This document shows positions 16,948 to 25,753 of a stretch of 64,000 bases of DNA, piece by piece. A model generated the notes under the pieces. That model was not told the DNA's origin and searched no databases. It saw only the letters and a program-made list of their open reading frames with translations. Each line of letters begins with the position of its first letter. The stretch's first letter is position 1. A program made the position numbers and the translations under genes. Source of the stretch: Saccharothrix sp. S26 (lineage in GTDB: Bacteria; Actinomycetota; Actinomycetes; Mycobacteriales; Pseudonocardiaceae); NCBI RefSeq assembly GCF_021390395.1, contig NZ_JAJUWT010000022.1, forward strand, positions 62,001 through 126,000, in the 5' to 3' direction.

Positions 16948-17789
16948 TCCCCATGCCCCCTCCAAGCCCGTTGATCACTCCAACGGGCGAATCATCCGTG
17001 AATGGAAACCCCGCCGGAAACTTCCGGCGCACCATTGACGTTGCCGGGAAAGAAGGAGGCGGCACCCCCGGGCGGCGTCACCCCCGACCCCGACCACCCA
17101 CGACCACCCCACACCCCACCTCGCCCCAACCACCACCGCCCACCGATCCCGCACCGGGCACCCCGCACACGCAGGCCCCGCGCGGCCCAGCTCGCACGCC
17201 CGCCCGCCCGCACGCTGGCACCAGCCCGTACGCCCGCTGGCGCTGGCGCTGGCGCGCACGCTCGCTGGCATGCGCGTACCCGCTGGCACCCGCCCGCCCG
17301 CAGGCTGGCACCGGACCGCCCGCAGGCCGGGCACGCGTGCCCGCTGGCGCGCGCGTGCAGGCGCAGGCGCGTGCACGCAGCGCGGGCTCACCGGCGCACA
17401 CCCCCTGCCCGCATCCTGCGCGCCGGACCTGCCCCCAGTGGCTCGCGGGCGTGGCCAGAACGTGCCTGCGGGTGCCTGCGCGCCTGCGCGTGCCTGGACG
17501 TGCGCCTGGACGTGTGCCTGGCCAGCGCGGATCAGCCCCACTTGCGCCCAGATTTCCGGACCGCGGACCACCCGAGGCGCTGCGCCGACCCGAACCGACC
17601 CGACGTGTCGCACCAGTCGCACGTGGCGTGGCGTGGCGAGGTGCGGCAGGCCGACGGGGCGCGGCTCCGATCGGGCACGAGCGTCCGGCCAGCCCTGGGC
17701 GGCCTGAGCGGACCTGCGAGGCCCGAACTGCCCTACCGCGAGCCCTTGCCGGCGGCGACGGGTACGTGACGGGGACGCGCGAGATGTGG
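16948..17789. other. Low-complexity non-coding stretch
   Basis: About 840 bases between the pectate lyase and the alpha-glucanase carry no convincing gene. The first part (to about 17060) is ordinary sequence. From about 17070 the plus strand is strongly C-biased and built of drifting short repeats (CCCGCTGGC, GCGTGCCTG, GGACGTGCGCCTG). Conceptual proteins on either strand are Arg/Ala/Pro/His runs without family motifs and lack ribosome sites. It may be decayed or slippage-expanded spacer. Confidence 0.6.
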
Positions 17790-17820
17790 AAGCGCCGCCT
17801 CGGGGGACGAGGCGGCGCTT
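17790..17820 (-). terminator. Hairpin terminator of the alpha-glucanase gene
   Basis: A 13-bp perfect stem AAGCGCCGCCTCG with its complement and a 5-base loop, 40 bases beyond the stop of the minus-strand gene at 17860. Confidence 0.75.
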
Positions 17821-17859
17821 CGCGTCAGCGGCGGGTTTTGGAATCGGCCAGAGGCTGGG

Positions 17860-20800
17860 TCAGGGGTTGATGGTGATGGTGAACGTCGAGGTTCGGTTGC
17901 GGATGTTTTCGTTGTTGTTGCTCAGTTTGAGGTTGTTGAAGGTCGCCGAGCCGACCGCGGGGCCCTGGCCCGCCTCCGGCAGCTCGTTGGCCCACACGCC
18001 GATCCCCGACTTGTGCTCGAACTGGTCGCCGCTCAGCCGTGCCCCGGAGATCGAGACGTTCGTCAGCACGGTGTCCTGGATCGGGTTCTCCGGTGTCGTC
18101 CCGTTGTACTTCGTCTGGAACATGATCCCGGCATACGTCGGGTCGATGATGTCCACGTCGTTCACCCGAATTCCGCGGAACGGTTTGGAGGCCGAGAACA
18201 TCCAGATCCCCGGGAACGTCTGCCCGTTCCAGAAGTGGCCACCGGTGCGCACCAGGGTTATCCCGCTGAACGTCGTCGGCTCGGGGCCGAAGCCGTTCAT
18301 CGGATAACCGAAGTCCAACGAGCTGATCGTCACACCGGAATAGGTCAACGTGTCCGCGATGTAGATGTTGCGGAACGTGTTGAGGAAACCCCCGTACACC
18401 GCCAGGCCCGCCGCGCGCCAGGTGGTGAGCGACGACAGGTTCTCGTACACGTTGTTCTTCTCGTCCGCGCCACCGGCGTCGATCGCGGAGAACAGCGCGA
18501 AGCTGTCGTCACCGGTCGACCGCGCCTCGATGTTGGCCACCCGGTTGTCCGTGCTGCCGTTGGTCATGTTGATGCCGTCGGCGAACATGTTCCGGATGCG
18601 TGAGTCCTTGATGGTCATGAAGTCGGTGTTCGCGCCCCAGTAGAGGCACACCATGTGCTCGGCCCAGATGTTGTCGATGGTGATGTTGGCGACGTTGGCG
18701 AAGTCGAACACCTTGCCGGGCCCGTCGATGCGGGACGTGTAGTTGCCGAAGAACGCGAACCCGCTGAACGTCGAACCGTTCACCGACTGCTCGGCCCGGA
18801 AACCGGCGTCGGTGTTCTCCTGCGTGGTCGGCACGACGAACTTCGTGAACCACGGCCCCGCGCCGATCACCCGCACCGGCTTGCCGTAGACCTGGAACTT
18901 CTGCGCCGTCGTGTAAGTGCCCGCCGGCAGGTAGACGCCGAGCAGGGTGCCGCTGGTGTCCATGCGGAACCGGTCGAGCGCGTTCTGCACGTCCTGGTGG
19001 CCGAACCCGGTCGGCGTGACGTACCGCGCCGGGTCGGGGTTGGCCTGCGCCACGGCGTGCTCGAAGTCGACGAAGTCGATGGCGTAGTTGGTGGTGTTGG
19101 CCGCGTCCTTCTGCAGCTTGATCTTCGTGCCGGGCGGGAACGTGCCGTTGAGCATCACGCTCGCCTCGTCGTAGATGTGCCGCGGCCCGCCCGCGCCGGG
19201 GGAGTTGCCCGGCGCGGCCTCGTTGCCGTAGAGCCAGATGTGCCGCGAGGTCAGGTCGAGAGCCTTGTGGAACGTCCCGTTGACGTACACGTTGAGCGTG
19301 GCGTTGATGCCGCCGCCGCCCGCGGAGTCCGGGATGGAGAAGCGGGTGACGAGGGTGTTGGTGGTGCTGTTGGTGGTGAACTCGACGGACGCGCCGGTGC
19401 TGTTCAGCGTCACCGCGCGCCGACCGGACGCCTCACCGGCCAGGTCGCCGATGGTGCGGTTCGGGCCGATCTTCTGCGCGCCGCCCGCGGTGACGGCGTC
19501 CTCCGCCTCGACGTGCTCCCACGGCACGTTCGCGCCGCGGCCCACGAACAGCGACTGGGTCGTGACGTTGTTCGCCCGGCGGGCCGCGATCTCGTTGGCG
19601 TCCACCGCGACGTCGGTCTTGAGCGTGTACTTGCCGTTCGCGGCGGCCCACGTGCCCAGGGTGATCGGCGAGGCCGACTGGCCGGGCTGGATCACGCCGG
19701 TGTGGCTGCCGGTGAACGTGCGCACGGTCGCGCCCGTGGTGGCGTTGACGAGGGTGAGCGTGACGCCGTGCGCGCCGGCGGCCGTGGCGATCGAGCCCTC
19801 GTTGCGCAGCACGACGGTGAAGGTGGTGTTCTGCCCGTTGGCCGGGTTGTTCGGCGACCAGCTCAGCGCGCCGACCAGGTCCGAGCTGGGCACGGGCGTG
19901 ACGACGAGGGCGCCGGGGTGCAGGAGGGCGTTGTTGGCCTCGTTCTGCTCCACCACCTTCTTCGTCTCGTCGACCTTCGCGGTGTAGGCGTAGGAGCCGG
20001 AGCCGCGCGGGCCGATGTCCGCGGTGACGGTCGCCGACGCGCCGGCCGCCAGCGCGCCGACCTGGGCCGTGCCCACGGCGTCGTCACCGAGGAAGAACGT
20101 CACGTCGGTCGCCCCGGACGCGGCCGTGCCCGCGTTGCGGACGGTGGCCGACAGCGTGATCGGGCTGGTCTCCACCGGGCTGGTCGGGCTGAACGACGTG
20201 GCGGTCACGGTCAGGTCCGGGTTGGGCGCGGCCACGCCGAACACCTGGAACTCGGCGACCTGGCCGCCGGGTGCGCCGCTGTTGGCGGTGATGCTCAGCT
20301 GCACGTCCGCGACGCGGCCCGACAACGGGATGGTGACGGTGTTGCCGGTGGCCGGGTTGAACACGTAGTCGCGTGCCGCCACCAGGGACGTGAAGCCCGT
20401 GGCGCTCTGCTCGCGGCCCAGCACCTGGATGTTCTGCGTGCGGGTGGCCCACGCCGACGCCGGGTTGAGCTTGAGCACGACGGAGCTGAGGTCGGCGTTC
20501 GAGCCGAGCTGCGTGGTCAGCGTGTTCGGGTAGGCCGCGCCTTCCCAGTACGTCGTGACGTCGTCGTCGTTGGCGTTGGTGGCGACGAACGTGAACACGT
20601 GCGAGGAGGACGTGATCGGCCTGCCCTTGGCGAGGTTCGTGCCCGAGCCCGGCGAGCCGGGACGGGTGACGGAGGCGCTGGGCGGCGACTGGTTGCCGGC
20701 CGCGTCCCGGGCGATCACGTGGTAGGTGACCGCGACGCCGTCGGGCTGGGAGTCGGTGTAGGTCAGCACGGTGCCCGCGACGCTCGTGCGCAGCGCGCCG

Positions 20801-21690
20801 TTGGCGTAGACGTCATAGCCGGTGACACCGGTGTTGTCGGTGGAGGCCGACCAGGTCAGCCGGATCTGCCCGGACTGCGGTGAGGTGTAGGCCAGGTTCG
20901 TCGGCGCGGACGGCGGCACCGTGTCGCCGGTGGTGGGGCCGTGCACCTCGAACTCCGAGATCTGGCCGGCGGGCCAGGCGGTGTTGCCGGTGATCAGCAG
21001 CCGCACGTACCGCGTGGTCGCCGCGGTGAACTGGATCGTCACCGTGTTGTTCGCGGTGGGGGAGAAGGTGTGCTGCGCCGACGGGACGAGGTCGGCGAAG
21101 TTCTGGCCGTCGGTGCTGTGCTGCACGGCCAACGTCTGCGTGCGCGCGCCCCAGTTCGCGGTAGGCAGCTTGAGCACGACCCGGTCGACCTTGACCGCCG
21201 CGCCGAGGTCGGCCCGCAGCCACTGCGGGAACGCGTTGTTGGCGCTCTCCCAGTAGGTGGCCTGGTTGCCGTCACCCGCGTTGGCGGGCTGGTAGACGTC
21301 GTTGTGGCTGCTCGCGGTGTAGGTGGCGGCGAGCGCGGCGGTGACGTCGGCGGCCTGGCGCACGTCGATGTCGTTCACCCGTGCGCCGTCCACGCGCACG
21401 TAGCGCACCAGCGTGGGGTCGAAGTCGAACGTCTGGCGGTCGCCCTCGCGCGGCGCGGCGGGCACCAGGGTGGCGTACCCCTTGCCGTCGAGGCTGGTCT
21501 GGACGGCGAACGTGGTGTCGTCGTCCGGCAACGCCAGCCGGACCTGGTCGATGCGGGTGGGCTTGCCGAGGTCGAGCACCCCGGCGGTCGGCGCGGCCTG
21601 GGCGGCAGGGGGGCTCAGGGTGAACGCCGTGAGGGACAGTGCGAGCAGTGAGGCGGCAAGGCGCGAACGGGCGCGTGTCGTCGTTGACAT
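17860..21690 (-). CDS. Large secreted alpha-1,3-glucanase (mycodextranase/mutanase), GH87-like, multidomain
   Basis: A 1276-residue exoenzyme. The signal peptide ends near residue 33 (PAAQA). Two discoidin-like carbohydrate-binding domains (one around 90-230 with SSHNDVYQPANAGDG, one around 350-480) flank an Fn3 domain. Two CARDB-like Ig domains follow, then VEAEDAVTAGGAQKIG (carbohydrate-binding beta-sandwich). The C-terminal beta-helix contains FADGINMTNG and STGDDSFALF; the three Asp with 23/24 spacing closely match the catalytic triad of GH87. Such enzymes cut alpha-1,3-glucan of fungal walls. ATG 21690 is chosen as the start directly before the signal peptide. GH assignment is good but not certain, and GH55-like helices are the alternative. 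Confidence 0.78.
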   Translation of the reverse strand: MSTTTRARSRLAASLLALSLTAFTLSPPAAQAAPTAGVLDLGKPTRIDQVRLALPDDDTTFAVQTSLDGKGYATLVPAAPREGDRQTFDFDPTLVRYVRVDGARVNDIDVRQAADVTAALAATYTASSHNDVYQPANAGDGNQATYWESANNAFPQWLRADLGAAVKVDRVVLKLPTANWGARTQTLAVQHSTDGQNFADLVPSAQHTFSPTANNTVTIQFTAATTRYVRLLITGNTAWPAGQISEFEVHGPTTGDTVPPSAPTNLAYTSPQSGQIRLTWSASTDNTGVTGYDVYANGALRTSVAGTVLTYTDSQPDGVAVTYHVIARDAAGNQSPPSASVTRPGSPGSGTNLAKGRPITSSSHVFTFVATNANDDDVTTYWEGAAYPNTLTTQLGSNADLSSVVLKLNPASAWATRTQNIQVLGREQSATGFTSLVAARDYVFNPATGNTVTIPLSGRVADVQLSITANSGAPGGQVAEFQVFGVAAPNPDLTVTATSFSPTSPVETSPITLSATVRNAGTAASGATDVTFFLGDDAVGTAQVGALAAGASATVTADIGPRGSGSYAYTAKVDETKKVVEQNEANNALLHPGALVVTPVPSSDLVGALSWSPNNPANGQNTTFTVVLRNEGSIATAAGAHGVTLTLVNATTGATVRTFTGSHTGVIQPGQSASPITLGTWAAANGKYTLKTDVAVDANEIAARRANNVTTQSLFVGRGANVPWEHVEAEDAVTAGGAQKIGPNRTIGDLAGEASGRRAVTLNSTGASVEFTTNSTTNTLVTRFSIPDSAGGGGINATLNVYVNGTFHKALDLTSRHIWLYGNEAAPGNSPGAGGPRHIYDEASVMLNGTFPPGTKIKLQKDAANTTNYAIDFVDFEHAVAQANPDPARYVTPTGFGHQDVQNALDRFRMDTSGTLLGVYLPAGTYTTAQKFQVYGKPVRVIGAGPWFTKFVVPTTQENTDAGFRAEQSVNGSTFSGFAFFGNYTSRIDGPGKVFDFANVANITIDNIWAEHMVCLYWGANTDFMTIKDSRIRNMFADGINMTNGSTDNRVANIEARSTGDDSFALFSAIDAGGADEKNNVYENLSSLTTWRAAGLAVYGGFLNTFRNIYIADTLTYSGVTISSLDFGYPMNGFGPEPTTFSGITLVRTGGHFWNGQTFPGIWMFSASKPFRGIRVNDVDIIDPTYAGIMFQTKYNGTTPENPIQDTVLTNVSISGARLSGDQFEHKSGIGVWANELPEAGQGPAVGSATFNNLKLSNNNENIRNRTSTFTITINP

Positions 21691-21764
21691 CGTCGTGCAG
21701 GCCCTTCTCTTAGGGCAGTTCCGTGGTCTTGTCAGAAAGTTCCGCGTACTTGTCAATTTCTTGC

Positions 21765-21776
21765 GTAAGCGGTTCG
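21765..21776. promoter_or_regulatory. LacI-type site GTAAGCGGTTCG upstream of the alpha-glucanase
   Basis: It shares TAAGCGGTT with the mannanase operator at 1685. It lies about 75 bp upstream of the alpha-glucanase start, next to a minus-strand TTGACA (21756-21751). A binding site for the LacI protein at 381 or a paralogue is plausible. Confidence 0.45.
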
Positions 21777-21913
21777 CAGCGTTGCAGAGCCCTGTCGGGA
21801 AAGTCAACGGTCAGCCGTCCGACTGGGCCATCCGCACCAACCGGGCCGCTGCCCGGGTTCCAGGGTTCCGGGTCGGTGCGGAGATCTAGACTGGTGATCA
21901 TCTGGAGGTGGCG

Positions 21914-24424
21914 GTGAGCGACCCGAAAGCGGCGTTCGCGCAGGCGTTGGCGCGGTTGCGGGCCCGGGCGGCCGACCTGTCCGACGAGGCGGTGGCCCGG
22001 CGCGCGAGCGCGGTCGTGCTGCCGTCGGGCCGGCGCGTGGCGGTGAACGCCCGGCGGCTGGGGGAGTGGGTCGGCGGGCAGTCCGTGCCCCGGGACTTCG
22101 ACGGCGTGCTGGCCGTGGCGCTGGCGACCGGCGGCGTGCCGAAGCTGACCGAGCTGCGCGAGCTGTGGCGTGCCGCCCACCAGGACCGCCGGGCCACGCC
22201 GAAGTCCGGTCGCGTCGTCGTGGGACGTCCGCCGAGCGACGCGGCGGCGTTGCGCGACCGCGCCGAACTGGCCGAGGCGATCGACGCCGCGACGCGCGCG
22301 CCCGACGTGCGCCAGGTCGTGCTCAGCGGTCCCGGCGGCGTGGGCAAGTCGCAACTGGCCACCGCCGCCTTCCACCGCGCCCGCGCCGAGGTGCTGGTGT
22401 GGGTGGGTGCGCGCACCCGGCAGTCCGTGCTGACCGGCTACGCCCGCGCGTGGCGCGTGCTGGCCAAGACCGAGGGCTCCGACGACGAGACGCACGCCGA
22501 CCTGTTCCTGGCGTGGCTGCGGTCGACCACCACCTCGTGGCTGGTCGTGCTGGACGACGTGGACGACCCGGCGGAGCTGGCCGGTCTGTGGCCCGCCGGT
22601 GACGCGGGCCGCAGCCTGGTCACCACCCAGCGCCGTGACGCCTCGCTGCTGCGGCCGGACGCGCGGCTGATCCCCGTCGGCATGTTCGACCCGGACGAGG
22701 CCACCGCCTACCTGTCCGCCCGCCTGGCCGTCGACCCCCGGCACGACCCGGCCCACCTGCCCGCCCTCGCCGACGCGCTCGGCCGCTTCCCGCTCGCCCT
22801 CTCGCAGGCCGCCGCGTTCCTCATCGACAGCGGCACCGACGTGCCCTCCTACCTGGACCTGCTGGCCGACCGCGGGCACCCCGTAGCCGACCTGTTCCCC
22901 CCGACCTCGCCCGCCGACGAGCACCACGACACCGTCGCCGGGACCGTGCGGCTGGCGGTGGAGCGGGCGGCGTCACTGGCCGCCAACGCCGTGGACGTGC
23001 TCGCGCTCGTCTCCGTCCTGGCCCCGGACGGCATCCCCGAATCCGTGCTGCTCGACGGCGGCCGCAACCTGACCGCGCTGCGCGCGTTGCACCGGCTGAA
23101 CCTCGTCACCCACCACGGTGGCCGGGTCGAGGCCCACGCGCTGGTCCAACGCGCCGCCCGCGACCTCGTCGCGGACCCGGCACCGGTCGCCGTCACCGCC
23201 GCCGACGCGATCGAGCGCGAGTGGTCCACCGCCGACCCCGACACCGCCGCCGCGCTGTACCGCAACGCCGAGGTCCTGCGTTCCGTCGCGGGCGACCACC
23301 TGTGGCACGACGGCGTGCACCCCGTGCTGCGCAGGCTGGGCCAGCACCTGGCGGAAACCGGCCGCCCCGCCGCCGCCCGCGACGTGGCCACCGACCTGCT
23401 GGCCCACGCGACCGACCCCCGTGACGTGGTCGTGCTGCGCACCCAGGTCGCCAAGGCGATCGGCGACCTGGGCGACCCGGCCACCGCCCTGGCCCACTTC
23501 GGCGAGATCCGCGCCACCGCCGAACGAACCCTCGGCCCGACCGACCTCGACACCCTCTGGGCCCGCTTCCACCAAGCCACCTACCGCCTGGAAACGGGCC
23601 TGATCGAAACCGCCCTGGCCGAGCTGACGTCCCTGGTCGAGTCCTGCGACCTCCCCGCCGCCCACCCGCTCATGGTCGCGGCCCTCGACGACCGGGCCCT
23701 GTGCCTGGGCCTGTCCGGCGACCTCCCCGCCGCCCGCACCGCCGCCGCCGACCTCGTCGCCGTCCTGCGCGAGGAACTGGGCCCCCACCACAAGCACACG
23801 CTGCGCGCGTTGCTGGGCCTGGGCCGCTGGATCGGCGAAACGGGCGACGCCACCCTCGCCGTGGCGACCTACCAGGAAGCCGTCGACGGCCTGGAAGCCG
23901 TCGCCGGCCGCGCCCACCACGACACGTTCATCGCCCGCCACAACCTCGCCTACTGGCGTGCCGTCGCCGGCGACCTACCCCAAGCCCTGACCGAATTCCA
24001 CACCGCCGCCACCGACGCCGAACGAGCCCTGGGCGAAACCCACCCGACCACCCTGACCTACCGCTCCAACCTGGCGTTCTGGCAGGGGATGGCCGGCGAC
24101 CCGACCGCCGTCGACCAACTGACCACCCTGCGCGAAGCGGTGGAACGAACCTTCGGCCCCACCCACCCCCGTGCCCTGCGCATCCGCCAACAACGGTCCC
24201 AACTCCTCCACCTCACCGGCCACCACACCGACGCGATCGACGAACTGCGCACCGTCCTGGCCGAAATGTCCACCGTCCAAGGCGAGAACCACCCACGAAC
24301 CAAGGAAGCCGCCAACCTCCTCTCCACCTGGCAAACGACCACCCCCACCACACCCCACCCACCCACACCTCACCCGGACCAACCCACAACGGACCCGGAA
24401 CCAGCCGACCGAGGCCCGATTTGA
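21914..24424 (+). CDS. STAND-type NB-ARC ATPase with C-terminal tetratricopeptide repeats
   Basis: An 836-residue cytosolic signal-transduction ATPase. The N-terminal region of about 90 residues resembles a divergent HTH (LSDEAVARRA, then VNARRLGEWVGG). The NB-ARC core has P-loop GPGGVGKS (139-146) and Walker B WLVVLDDVDD (about 208-217). The C-terminal half holds TPR_12-type repeats with the ERTLGPTDLDTL and GETHPTTLTYRSNLA patterns. Start GTG 21914 sits 5 bases after GGAGG; GTG 21908 overlaps that site and is less likely. The tail is Pro/Thr-rich and its stop lies inside the repeat element beginning at 24391, so the last residues are encoded by the repeat. The ligand and target are unknown; family members regulate development or act in defence. 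Confidence 0.85.
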   Translation: MSDPKAAFAQALARLRARAADLSDEAVARRASAVVLPSGRRVAVNARRLGEWVGGQSVPRDFDGVLAVALATGGVPKLTELRELWRAAHQDRRATPKSGRVVVGRPPSDAAALRDRAELAEAIDAATRAPDVRQVVLSGPGGVGKSQLATAAFHRARAEVLVWVGARTRQSVLTGYARAWRVLAKTEGSDDETHADLFLAWLRSTTTSWLVVLDDVDDPAELAGLWPAGDAGRSLVTTQRRDASLLRPDARLIPVGMFDPDEATAYLSARLAVDPRHDPAHLPALADALGRFPLALSQAAAFLIDSGTDVPSYLDLLADRGHPVADLFPPTSPADEHHDTVAGTVRLAVERAASLAANAVDVLALVSVLAPDGIPESVLLDGGRNLTALRALHRLNLVTHHGGRVEAHALVQRAARDLVADPAPVAVTAADAIEREWSTADPDTAAALYRNAEVLRSVAGDHLWHDGVHPVLRRLGQHLAETGRPAAARDVATDLLAHATDPRDVVVLRTQVAKAIGDLGDPATALAHFGEIRATAERTLGPTDLDTLWARFHQATYRLETGLIETALAELTSLVESCDLPAAHPLMVAALDDRALCLGLSGDLPAARTAAADLVAVLREELGPHHKHTLRALLGLGRWIGETGDATLAVATYQEAVDGLEAVAGRAHHDTFIARHNLAYWRAVAGDLPQALTEFHTAATDAERALGETHPTTLTYRSNLAFWQGMAGDPTAVDQLTTLREAVERTFGPTHPRALRIRQQRSQLLHLTGHHTDAIDELRTVLAEMSTVQGENHPRTKEAANLLSTWQTTTPTTPHPPTPHPDQPTTDPEPADRGPI

Positions 24425-24543
24425 CATGGGTTCGGGTGCTTTAGGCTGGTCGAAGCCGGCAGGCCTGGCGGGACGCTTTTCCCCGCCGGGCCTGCCGGCT
24501 TTGGCCTGCCTGGAGTGCCCGTACGGGCCCCATGTCAAATCGG
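24391..24543 (+). repeat. Palindromic RNA-like element, copy A
   Basis: A copy of an element that recurs at 43832-43984, offset exactly 19441 bases. Over 24411-24540 the two differ at only two bases. It folds into a 15-bp outer stem (24416-24430 with 24528-24542) and a 39-position inner stem (24434-24472 with 24482-24520) having one T-T mismatch and several G-T pairs, closed by a 9-base loop. It overlaps the 3' end of the STAND gene. Terminator, stable small RNA or MITE-like origin are all possible. Confidence 0.85.
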
Positions 24544-24593
24544 GCCGGACTCTTCCCCGGACTTACCCCCCCGGACCCGCACCCCACCGCACC

Positions 24594-24698
24594 TGAACGT
24601 TGAACTCGGGGGTCCTGAACGTAGGACTCTCGCGACCTGAACGTAGGACTCACGCGTTCTGAACGTAGGACTCACGCGTTCTGGACGTAGGACACGCG
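24594..24698 (+). repeat. Tandem array of a 22-nt repeat (core TGAACGTAGGACTC)
   Basis: Five head-to-tail units start at 24594, 24616, 24638, 24660 and 24682, with an exact 22-base period. Units 3 and 4 are identical, units 1 and 2 diverge at the 3' half, and the last is truncated. The repeat lies between convergent genes (STAND protein and the permease ending at 24728). The same unit occurs at 1406-1572 in inverted arrangement. There are no unique spacers, so it is not a CRISPR. Confidence 0.85.
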
Positions 24699-24727
24699 GG
24701 GGCGCAGGGGCGGCGGGGGCGACGCGG

Positions 24728-25753
24728 TCAGGTGCGGCGCACGATGATCCGCTGCAACGCGATGAACGCCAGCAGCAGCGCCCCGATCACGATCTTCGTC
24801 CACCACGACGACAACGTGCCCTCGAACGAGATCAGCGTCTGGATCGTGCCGAGCACCAGCACCCCGACCACCGACCCGATCACGAACCCGACCCCGCCCG
24901 ACAGCAGGCTCCCGCCGACGACGACCGCCGCGATGGCGTCCAGCTCCATGCCCACCGCGTGCAGGCTGTACCCGGACAGCATGTACAGGCTGAACAGCAG
25001 CCCGCCCAACGCCGAGCAGAACCCGCTGATCACGTACACGCCGACCTTCACCCGCGTGGTCGCCAGGCCCATCAGCCGCGCCGACGACTCGCTGCCGCCC
25101 ACCGCGTACACCGTGCGCCCGAACCGCGTCAGGTGCAGCACGTACACCGCCGCCAGCACCGTCACCAGCGCGATCACCACCCCGTAGGTGATGGTCACCC
25201 CGCCGGGCAGCTCGATCGACCCCGTGGCCAGCTCCCGGAACGCCGGGTCCTTGATCGACACCGACTCGACGCTGATCACGAAGCACAGCCCGCGGGCCAG
25301 GAACATGCCCGCCAGCGTCACGATGAACGGCTGCACGCCGAACCGGTGGATCACCCACCCCATCGCCAGGCCCAGCGCGGAACCGGTCGCGAGCACCGTC
25401 ACGACCACCAGCCACGCGGGCCACCCGGCCTGCAACGCCGACGCCGCGATCATCGTCGACAACGCCACCACCGACCCGACCGACAGGTCGATGCCGCCGG
25501 TCAGGATCACGAACGTCATCCCGACCGCGAGCACGATGAGGAACGCGTTGTCGATGAACAGGTTCGCCATCACCTGCCCGGACGCGAACCCCTCGTACCG
25601 CACCGAGCCGACGCCGAACGTCGCCACGAACACCACGAACGTCGCGATCACCGGCAGGAACCGCTTGGGCACGTTCACCAGGCCGCCACGCGGCCGACCG
25701 GGCGCGGTGGCGGTGGCGGTCACCTCCGGCGTGATCACTGCTGTCTCCTTCAC
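24728..25753 (-). CDS. ABC furanose importer permease, YjfF-like
   Basis: A 341-residue inner-membrane permease of the ribose/galactofuranose (BPD_transp_2) class. It has the conserved TGGIDLSVGSVVAL and the GVQPFIVTLAGM segment, with about eight or more hydrophobic stretches. It is the last gene of the ytfQ-like operon. GTG 25753 overlaps the upstream stop (GTGA). An in-frame GTG at 25738 with AAGGAG before it is an equally reasonable start. It forms a heterodimeric pore with the permease at 25750. Confidence 0.88.
   Translation of the reverse strand: MKETAVITPEVTATATAPGRPRGGLVNVPKRFLPVIATFVVFVATFGVGSVRYEGFASGQVMANLFIDNAFLIVLAVGMTFVILTGGIDLSVGSVVALSTMIAASALQAGWPAWLVVVTVLATGSALGLAMGWVIHRFGVQPFIVTLAGMFLARGLCFVISVESVSIKDPAFRELATGSIELPGGVTITYGVVIALVTVLAAVYVLHLTRFGRTVYAVGGSESSARLMGLATTRVKVGVYVISGFCSALGGLLFSLYMLSGYSLHAVGMELDAIAAVVVGGSLLSGGVGFVIGSVVGVLVLGTIQTLISFEGTLSSWWTKIVIGALLLAFIALQRIIVRRT

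Noticed and set aside
16953..17870. Candidate genes in the low-complexity region (both strands)
   Set aside because: Translations are Pro/Arg/Ala/His runs with no ribosome sites and no motif; the compositional bias explains the open frames.
23973..24538. Minus-strand peptide frame across the palindromic element (SRQAKAGRPGG...)
   Set aside because: Recurs at copy B only because the DNA element is repeated. The strand-specific G-U pattern argues for an RNA, not a protein, constraint.
24594..24698. CRISPR array
   Set aside because: Repeats are contiguous with no unique spacers, and no cas genes are present.
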